Source of the DNA: Pseudomonas putida
GTDB taxonomy: Bacteria > Pseudomonadota > Gammaproteobacteria > Pseudomonadales > Pseudomonadaceae
Assembly (NCBI RefSeq): GCF_001636055.1
Contig: NZ_CP011789.1
Span: 5,740,501 to 5,804,500, forward strand
Direction: 5' to 3'
Length of the DNA: 64,000 nt
Part shown: piece by piece, positions 58,594-64,000 of the stretch
Numbering within the stretch: position 1 is the stretch's first letter
Layout of the letters: every line of letters starts with the position of its first letter
The notes under the pieces: model-generated
Seen by the model: only the letters and a program-made list of their open reading frames with translations
Databases searched by the model: none
What the model was told of the DNA's origin: nothing
Made by a program: the position numbers and the translations under genes

Positions 58594-59208
58594 ATGAAGA
58601 CCCGCGACCGCATCCTGGCCTGCGCCCTTGAGCTGTTCAACCGCCAGGGCGAGCCGAACGTCTCGACCCTGGAGATCGCCAACGAGCTGGGCATCAGCCC
58701 GGGCAACCTCTACTACCACTTCCACGGCAAGGAGCCGCTGGTTCTGGGCCTGTTCGAGCGGTTCGAAGATGAGTTGATGCCGCTGCTCGATCCACCGCTG
58801 GAGGTGCGCCTGGATGCCGAGGACTACTGGCTGTTCCTGCACCTGATCGTCGAGCGCATGGCGCAGTACAGCTTCCTGTTCCAGGACCTGTCCAATCTCA
58901 CCGGCCGCCTGCCCAAGCTGGCACGCGGCATGCGCGGGCTGATCAATGCGATCAAGCGCACCCTGGCGGCGCTGCTGGCCAGCCTCAAGAGCCAGGGGTT
59001 GGTGGTGAGCGAGACCCAGGCGCTGGGGCAACTGGTTGAGCAGATCACGCTGACACTGCTGTTCTCGCTGGATTACCAGCGGGTACTGGGGCGCGAGGGC
59101 GATGTGGGGATCGTGGTGTACCAGGTGATGATGCTGGTGGCACCGCATCTGCAGGAACCGGCGCGCAGGGCGGCGGAGCAGTTGGCGGGGAAATATCTGG
59201 ACGTGTAG
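58594..59208 (+). CDS. phaD: PhaD, TetR-family regulator of the pha cluster
   Basis: The 204-residue protein has an N-terminal TetR helix-turn-helix (NVSTLEIANELGISPGNLYYHFHGKEPLVLGLF) and an all-helical ligand domain. In P. putida PhaD activates phaC1 and phaI promoters in response to an acyl-CoA-type effector. It ends at a REP palindrome facing phaF. Confidence 0.95.
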   Translation: MKTRDRILACALELFNRQGEPNVSTLEIANELGISPGNLYYHFHGKEPLVLGLFERFEDELMPLLDPPLEVRLDAEDYWLFLHLIVERMAQYSFLFQDLSNLTGRLPKLARGMRGLINAIKRTLAALLASLKSQGLVVSETQALGQLVEQITLTLLFSLDYQRVLGREGDVGIVVYQVMMLVAPHLQEPARRAAEQLAGKYLDV

Positions 59209-59238
59209 GGCTGAACTTGCGGTGTTGCCACTGACGCA

Positions 59239-59287
59239 TTCGCGGGCAAGTCGCAGCGGCGGTTCACCGCTGCGACTTGCCCGCGAA
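59239..59287. repeat. REP-derived perfect palindrome, variant type
   Basis: A perfect 21-bp inverted repeat (59239-59259 with 59267-59287), loop CGGTTCA. It shares the variant TTCGCGGGCAAGTCGCAGCG with the element at 51292 and separates the convergent phaD and phaF. Confidence 0.88.
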
Positions 59288-59302
59288 ACGCACGTCGCGA
59301 TA

Positions 59303-60121
59303 TCAGCTTTGGCTAGCTGGGCTCACCGGTACCGACGGCGTATTGCCAGTTGCTGCTGCGCTTGCTGCCGGTGCCGTGGTTGCGGCCGGAGCGGCGGGCT
59401 TCGCGACAGCGGGCTTCGCGACAGCCGGCTTGGCTGCAGTCGGCTTGGCCGGGGCTTTCTTCACAGCAGGTTTCTTCGCTGCCGCTGGCTTGGCGGCTAC
59501 CGGCTTGGCTGCGGGTTTCGCCGCAGGCTTGGCGGCCGGCTTGGCAGCTGCAGCTTTGGCAGCGGGCTTGGCCGCAGGTTTAGCCGCGGCGGTCTTGGCA
59601 GCGGGTTTTGCCGCAGCAGTCTTGGCAGTTGGCTTGGCAGCGGGTTTCGCCGCAGCCTTGGCCAATGGCTTGGCAGCGGTCTTGCTCGCTGCGGACTTCG
59701 ACGCCGAGGCCTTGGACACCGGTGCCACCGAGGCGCCTGTCAACTTCTCGATCTGCTTGGTCAGGCTGTCGACCTGCTGGTGCAGCGCCTTGATCTCGTT
59801 ACGGCTGGGGACGCCCAGACGCGAGATTGCACTGTTCAGACGCTTGTCGAAGGCCTCTTCCAGCTCGCTCCACTTGCCCAGCGCGCGATCCTTCACATCG
59901 GAGACTCGCGAGGTAGTCGCCGACTTGGCCGCATCGGCATCTTTCTTCGCCTGCTTTTCAGCTTTCTCGCCATCCTTCACCAGCGAATCGAAAAGCTTGG
60001 GGCCATCCTGGTCGACCTTGGAGTAGATCCCCAGACCTGCCAGCCAGATCTTGCGGGAGTACTTCTCGATCCCGCCGATCCAGGAGCTGCCTTCTTTTTC
60101 GGTGTTCTTCTTGCCAGCCAT
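59303..60121 (-). CDS. phaF: PhaF, PHA granule-associated phasin with histone-like tail
   Basis: The 272-residue protein has an N-terminal phasin domain (about 1-140; WIGGIEKYSRKIWLAGLGIYSKVDQDGPKLFDSLVKDGEKAEKQAKK), a leucine-rich coiled segment and an Ala/Lys/Pro tail of about 130 residues with repeated AAKPAAK units that binds DNA. It coats granules and helps segregate them at division. The start at 60121 (MAGKKNTEKEG) follows AAGGAG, 10 bases after phaI; the frame upstream overlaps phaI. Confidence 0.96.
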   Translation of the reverse strand: MAGKKNTEKEGSSWIGGIEKYSRKIWLAGLGIYSKVDQDGPKLFDSLVKDGEKAEKQAKKDADAAKSATTSRVSDVKDRALGKWSELEEAFDKRLNSAISRLGVPSRNEIKALHQQVDSLTKQIEKLTGASVAPVSKASASKSAASKTAAKPLAKAAAKPAAKPTAKTAAAKPAAKTAAAKPAAKPAAKAAAAKPAAKPAAKPAAKPVAAKPAAAKKPAVKKAPAKPTAAKPAVAKPAVAKPAAPAATTAPAASAAATGNTPSVPVSPASQS

Positions 60122-60131
60122 CCTGCTCTCC

Positions 60132-60554
60132 TTATGGTTTGCGCGCGACACGCTCGAGCAACTCGGTCAGCTGTTCGAGTTTGATGGACAACGCCTCAAC
60201 GTCATGTTTAGACGGAATGCCGATGCGATTCAAGGCGCGGGCCACCCGTGCGTCGAAAGCCTTTTCGATTTTGTCGAGCTGGACCTCGACCTTGCCACGT
60301 ACCCGGCTCACTTCCTCGGCCGCTTCATCGAGCTGGCCGTTGGCCGCGTCGAGCTTCTTGTCGAGGGTTTTCTTGCCGCGTTTCTCGACGCCTTCACCGG
60401 CCTTGACCAGCTCCTTGAAGTACTCCGAGCCTTCCTGGCCGACCCGGGCGTATGCGCCGATGCCTGCCAGCCAGATCTTGCGCGCGTAGCCGCGCACTTC
60501 GCTCAGGGTGCTGTCCTGGGCGTCTTCTTTCTTTTTCAGGGTCAACTTGGCCAT
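60132..60554 (-). CDS. phaI: PhaI, PHA granule phasin
   Basis: The 140-residue phasin (LSEVRGYARKIWLAGIGAYARVGQEGSEYFKELVKAGEGVEKRGKKTLDKKL, then VEVQLDKIEKAFDARVARALNRIGIPSKHDVEALS) is the paralogue of the PhaF N-terminal domain. The ATG at 60554 (MAKLTLKKKED) follows GAGG; three codons further upstream lack a ribosome site. It forms the phaI-phaF operon. Confidence 0.95.
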   Translation of the reverse strand: MAKLTLKKKEDAQDSTLSEVRGYARKIWLAGIGAYARVGQEGSEYFKELVKAGEGVEKRGKKTLDKKLDAANGQLDEAAEEVSRVRGKVEVQLDKIEKAFDARVARALNRIGIPSKHDVEALSIKLEQLTELLERVARKP

Positions 60555-60620
60555 GCTCTGCACCTCACGTTCGATGTGGATGGAGGAACTGCCCTTGAAA
60601 TGCGGGCTTGAGCATGAAGA

Positions 60621-60656
60621 TAGGGTGGGAAATTAGAATTCTCACCCTAAGGTGAG
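60621..60656 (-). promoter_or_regulatory. Overlapping inverted repeats before phaI, candidate PhaD site
   Basis: CTCACC-CTAA-GGTGAG (60641-60656) is a perfect 6-bp inverted repeat, and TAGGGTG (60621-60627) with CACCCTA (60643-60649) forms a second one sharing its left half-site. They lie 67-102 bases before phaI in an AT-rich stretch. PhaD is known to act on the phaI promoter; the match of this site to PhaD is inferred. Confidence 0.45.
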
Positions 60657-60685
60657 GGGTCAGGGCCGCCATGCAGCCCCGGTTC

Positions 60686-60961
60686 TCAGGCCAGCGCCTT
60701 GTCCAGCGCGCGCTCGATCTCGCCCTTGATGGTCCCGCTCATCATCGACAGCATCATGCCCAGTTTCAGCTCGACACGGATGCTGTCCTCGCCGATGTGC
60801 ACGCTGCCGTTGGCGCCGCTGCGCGCGACATCGACGCGGTCGCCGTTCCAGGTGGCCTTGAGGTCGTACTCGCGCGACAGCTTGTCGACCAGGCTTTCAG
60901 CCTTGGCCCGGGCAGCTTCGCGACCGAGGGAATGTTTGCGTTCGACGCTGATCTGAGTCAT
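60686..60961 (-). CDS. Polyhydroxyalkanoic acid system family protein
   Basis: The 91-residue protein ([68 protein letters not shown]) matches the small protein family found next to pha genes. Its function is unknown; it may bind granules or acyl chains. The start at 60961 gives the family length; the frame upstream to 61036 is unsupported. It precedes phaI on the same strand by 131 bases. Confidence 0.85.
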   Translation of the reverse strand: MTQISVERKHSLGREAARAKAESLVDKLSREYDLKATWNGDRVDVARSGANGSVHIGEDSIRVELKLGMMLSMMSGTIKGEIERALDKALA

Positions 60962-61085
60962 GCGGGGTATCCAGGCAATGAAGACATAATCGGCATTATG
61001 CCCGCGCCCGCGAGACGGCACACCCCGCCAAGACAAATCCGCCCGTTCGCCCTAGAATGGCGGTAATTTTTTTCGGTGAAGCGAT

Positions 61086-61856
61086 ATGAACGACCAGCGC
61101 AAAGGCGACCACGCCGAACCCACCACCCACTTTGGCTACCAGGACGTCCCCGAGAGCCAGAAGGCGAAGAAGGTCGCCGAGGTCTTCCACTCCGTGGCCG
61201 CCAAGTACGACCTGATGAACGATGTGCTCTCCGGCGGCATGCACCGCCTGTGGAAGCGCTTCACCATCGAGCTGTCCGGTGTGCGCCCCGGCAACCGCGT
61301 GCTCGACATCGCCGGCGGCACCGGTGACCTGGCTGCCAAGTTCTCGCGACTGGTCGGCCCGACCGGCCAGGTGGTACTGGCCGACATCAACGAATCGATG
61401 CTCAAGGTCGGCCGCGATCGCCTGCTCGACCGCGGCGTGGCCGGCAATATCGAGTTCGTCCAGGCCGATGCTGAAAAGCTGCCCTTCCCCGACAACCACT
61501 TCGACTGCGTGACCATCGCTTTCGGCCTGCGCAACGTGACGCACAAGGATGAAGCCATCCGCTCGATGCTGCGTGTGCTCAAGCCCGGTGGCCGCCTGCT
61601 GGTGCTGGAGTTCTCCAAGCCCACCAACAAACTGATGTCGCGCGCCTACGACGCCTACTCCTTCGCCTTCATGCCCCTGGCCGGCAAGCTGATCACCAAC
61701 GACTCGGAAAGCTATCGCTACCTGGCCGAATCGATCCGCATGCACCCTGACCAGGAAACGCTGAAAAGCATGATGGTCGATGCCGGTTTCGACCGCGTCA
61801 CCTACCACAACATGACCAGCGGCATCGTCGCCGTGCACCGGGGAATCAAACCCTGA
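61086..61856 (+). CDS. ubiE: UbiE, ubiquinone/menaquinone C-methyltransferase
   Basis: The 256-residue SAM-dependent methyltransferase adds the C-methyl group in ubiquinone synthesis. It has motif [17 protein letters not shown], the UbiE signature [17 protein letters not shown] and [17 protein letters not shown]. It overlaps ubiJ by one base. Confidence 0.97.
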   Translation: MNDQRKGDHAEPTTHFGYQDVPESQKAKKVAEVFHSVAAKYDLMNDVLSGGMHRLWKRFTIELSGVRPGNRVLDIAGGTGDLAAKFSRLVGPTGQVVLADINESMLKVGRDRLLDRGVAGNIEFVQADAEKLPFPDNHFDCVTIAFGLRNVTHKDEAIRSMLRVLKPGGRLLVLEFSKPTNKLMSRAYDAYSFAFMPLAGKLITNDSESYRYLAESIRMHPDQETLKSMMVDAGFDRVTYHNMTSGIVAVHRGIKP

Positions 61857-62479
61857 TGCTCCTGGCCGGGCTGCTCGCCAGCGTCGAGCACGGGCTCAAC
61901 CGTGTGCTGCGCATGGACAGCACGGCGCTGCCGCGCCTGGGTGCACTGGAAGGCAAGGTGATCGCCATCGACTGCCGCCAGCCCGCCCTGCAGTTGTTCA
62001 TCCTGCCCGATGACGAAGGCCTGATGCTCGCTGCGCATTGGGAGGGCGAGGTCGACTGCACCCTGCGTGCGCCGGCCGGCAGCCTGGCCCAGTTGGCCTT
62101 CGCCACGGACAAGAACGCCGTGCTGCACAGCCCGCAGGTCGAACTGCATGGCGACAGCGCGGTGTTGCTCGACCTGGTCGGCGTGCTCCAGGACCTGGAG
62201 CTCGACTGGGAGTACGAGCTGTCGCGCTGGCTGGGGCCGGTCCCCACCGCGCTGATCGCCGGCCACTTGCGCCTGCGCGCACGCTGGACCCGGCAGGGCC
62301 TGTCGCGGTTCAGCCAGAATCTGTCCGAGTACCTGGCCGAGGAATCGCGTACCCTGGTCGGGCAGCGCGAAGCCGAAGCGGCATTCAGCGAGCTCGATGC
62401 GCTGAAGGTCGATATCGAACGTCTCGAGGCGCGCATCCGTCGCCTTTCCCACACTCTTGATTCCAGCGATAACGCATGA
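61856..62479 (+). CDS. ubiJ: UbiJ, SCP2-domain ubiquinone biosynthesis accessory factor
   Basis: The 207-residue protein has an SCP2-like lipid-binding domain (residues about 15-120) and a C-terminal coiled coil ([30 protein letters not shown]). It organises the soluble Ubi complex. It is translationally coupled to ubiE (TGATG) and ubiB (ATGA). Confidence 0.92.
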   Translation: MLLAGLLASVEHGLNRVLRMDSTALPRLGALEGKVIAIDCRQPALQLFILPDDEGLMLAAHWEGEVDCTLRAPAGSLAQLAFATDKNAVLHSPQVELHGDSAVLLDLVGVLQDLELDWEYELSRWLGPVPTALIAGHLRLRARWTRQGLSRFSQNLSEYLAEESRTLVGQREAEAAFSELDALKVDIERLEARIRRLSHTLDSSDNA

Positions 62480-64000
62480 AGCTGCTCGCCGTCCGCCGTC
62501 TGTTGCGCATCCAGCGCGTCGTGATCCGCTACCGCCTCGATGACCTGCTGTTCGACCTGCCCCTGCCCTGGTGGCTGCTGAGCATCCGCCTGCTGCTGCC
62601 CTGGCGCTGGCTGCCGCGCAAGCCCAGCGAGCTTAGCCGCGGCGCGCGCCTGCGCCTGGCCCTGCAGGACCTGGGGCCGATCTTCATCAAGTTCGGCCAA
62701 CTGCTCTCCACCCGCCGCGACCTGCTGCCAACGGACGTCGCCGACGAGCTGATGCTGCTGCAGGACCGCGTGCCGCCATTCGACCCACAGAAAGCCGTGG
62801 CGCTGATCGAAGCGCAGCTCGGAGCGAAAGTCGGCGAGGTGTTCAGCCGCTTCGACGTCGAGCCACTGGCCTCGGCCTCGGTCGCCCAGGTACATGCCGC
62901 ACGTCTCAAGAGCGGCGAAGAGGTGGTCGTAAAAGTGGTCCGCCCGGGGCTCAAGCCCGTGATCGCCCAGGACCTGGCGTGGTTGTTCCTGATCGCCAAG
63001 GTGGCCGAACGGGCCTCCGCCGATGCGCGCCGCCTGCACCCGGTGGAAGTGGTCAGCGACTACGAAAAGACCATCTACGACGAGCTCGACCTGCTGCGCG
63101 AAGCGGCCAACGCCAGCCAGCTGCGGCGCAACTTCGAAGGCTCGGATCTGATGTACGTGCCGCAGGTGTACTGGGACCTGTGCCGCCCGAAAGTGCTGGT
63201 GATGGAGCGCATCTACGGCGTGCCGGTCACCGACATGGCCACCTTGGCCGACCAGCGCACCGACATGAAGCTTCTGGCCGAACGCGGTGTCGAGGTGTTC
63301 TTCACCCAGGTGTTCCGTGACAGCTTCTTCCACGCCGACATGCACCCGGGCAACATCTTCGTCAGCACGGTCAAGCCGTGGAGCCCCCAGTACATCGCCA
63401 TCGACTGCGGCATCGTCGGCAGCCTGACCGCCGAAGACCAGGACTACCTGGCACGCAACCTGATCGCCTTCTTCAAGCGCGACTACCGCCGCGTGGCGCA
63501 GTTGCACATCGATTCGGGCTGGGTGCCGGCACACACCAAGGTCAACGAATTCGAAGCGGCGATCCGCACCGTATGCGAGCCGATCTTCGAAAAACCGTTA
63601 AAGGATATTTCCTTCGGCCAGGTGCTGATGCGCCTGTTCCAGACGGCCCGTCGTTTCAATATGGAAGTTCAGCCGCAGTTGGTGCTGCTGCAGAAAACCC
63701 TGCTCAACATCGAAGGCCTGGGGCGCCAGCTGTACCCTGACCTGGACCTGTGGAGCACCGCCAAGCCCTATCTGGAACGCTGGATGCGCGAGCGCATGAG
63801 CCCCAAGGCGGTGTTCGGCAACCTCTATAGCCAAGCCGAGCAGTTGCCGCACCTGGCCGACATGACCCGCGACCTGCTCGAACGCTTGTCGCAACCGCAC
63901 CTGCACGACCCGCAACTGCCAGAGCGCCGCCGGGCGGGCGACAACTGGGCGCTGCGCCTGCTCGGTGCCGGCCTGCTCGGTGGCGGCGCGACCCTGGCCG
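62476..64000 (+). CDS. ubiB: UbiB, atypical protein kinase-like ubiquinone factor, 3' end outside window
   Basis: 508 residues are visible of about 540. The UbiB/ADCK family motifs are clear: KxGQ-type segment in [45 protein letters not shown] with the Ala-rich nucleotide loop, [13 protein letters not shown] and [10 protein letters not shown]. The C-terminal membrane helices begin at the window edge ([16 protein letters not shown]). It is an ATPase needed for ubiquinone synthesis and lipid handling. Confidence 0.97.
   Translation, partial: MKLLAVRRLLRIQRVVIRYRLDDLLFDLPLPWWLLSIRLLLPWRWLPRKPSELSRGARLRLALQDLGPIFIKFGQLLSTRRDLLPTDVADELMLLQDRVPPFDPQKAVALIEAQLGAKVGEVFSRFDVEPLASASVAQVHAARLKSGEEVVVKVVRPGLKPVIAQDLAWLFLIAKVAERASADARRLHPVEVVSDYEKTIYDELDLLREAANASQLRRNFEGSDLMYVPQVYWDLCRPKVLVMERIYGVPVTDMATLADQRTDMKLLAERGVEVFFTQVFRDSFFHADMHPGNIFVSTVKPWSPQYIAIDCGIVGSLTAEDQDYLARNLIAFFKRDYRRVAQLHIDSGWVPAHTKVNEFEAAIRTVCEPIFEKPLKDISFGQVLMRLFQTARRFNMEVQPQLVLLQKTLLNIEGLGRQLYPDLDLWSTAKPYLERWMRERMSPKAVFGNLYSQAEQLPHLADMTRDLLERLSQPHLHDPQLPERRRAGDNWALRLLGAGLLGGGATLA

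Noticed and set aside
59380..59700. Direct-repeat tract resembling a CRISPR or minisatellite
   Set aside because: The repeats are in-frame codons for the AAKPAAK tail of PhaF, without unique spacers.

Overview
The window is a GC-rich chromosomal segment from a fluorescent pseudomonad, most likely of the Pseudomonas putida group. The evidence is the medium-chain-length PHA cluster phaC1-phaZ-phaC2-phaD with convergent phaF-phaI, the type IV pilus Chp chemosensory cluster, the pyrR-pyrB-pyrC' operon with a degenerate dihydroorotase, and many copies of the GCGGGC(A/T)(A/T)GCCCGC pseudomonad REP element. I see no rRNA, tRNA, CRISPR array or insertion sequence.

Layout. 1-3.9 kb: the tail of a mannitol/polyol catabolic operon (mannitol dehydrogenase cut by the window edge, xylulokinase, fructokinase). 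3.9-6.8 kb: an orphan RHS-repeat gene on the minus strand with an AT-richer 3' end and an in-frame amber codon. 6.8-9.0 kb: a REC-PAS-GGDEF-EAL cyclic-di-GMP regulator. 9.2-15.4 kb: central carbon genes on the minus strand in the order tkt, epd, pgk, small lipoprotein, MliC-like lipoprotein, fba. 15.7-17.9 kb: sahR-metK, preceded by a perfect palindromic operator. 18.1-23.5 kb: envelope and transport genes (DUF1090 protein, cytochrome c'-like lipoprotein, mltA, MAPEG protein, EamA transporter, Na+/H+ antiporter, acyl-CoA thioesterase). 23.6-26.1 kb: SAH riboswitch, ahcY, metF. 26.2-35.9 kb: a glycosyltransferase-like orphan, rhlE, cytochrome b561-yceI, an FAD amine oxidase with a long Ala/Lys/Pro tail, bioA, rsmE, a hemolysin III family protein. 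36.0-45.2 kb: pilGHIJ-chpA-chpC on the minus strand, without pilK or chpB. 45.4-53.9 kb: gshB, tonB, yqgE, ruvX, pyrR, pyrB, pyrC', hslV, hslU and a DUF971 gene. 54.2-60.96 kb: the PHA cluster. 61.1-64 kb: ubiE-ubiJ-ubiB, with ubiB running off the end.

How the genes work together. The SAM cycle is represented by metK (makes SAM), ahcY (removes SAH) and metF (supplies methyl-THF). Two separate SAH-sensing devices occur within about 8 kb: a SahR-type ArsR/methyltransferase repressor next to metK, and an SAH riboswitch in the ahcY leader. The hslVU protease has a close match to a sigma-32 heat-shock promoter and a compact terminator-like hairpin between hslV and hslU. The PHA cluster is complete: two synthases, depolymerase, TetR-family regulator, two phasins and a small PHA-region protein.

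The most unusual items are the RHS gene, whose final 130 codons are cut off by a TAG although the frame stays open; the paired SAH-sensing systems; the candidate heat-shock promoter and intercistronic hairpin of hslVU; and a cluster of three palindromes in the AT-rich leader of the cytochrome b561-yceI operon. No plainly new multi-gene defence or mobile system is visible.
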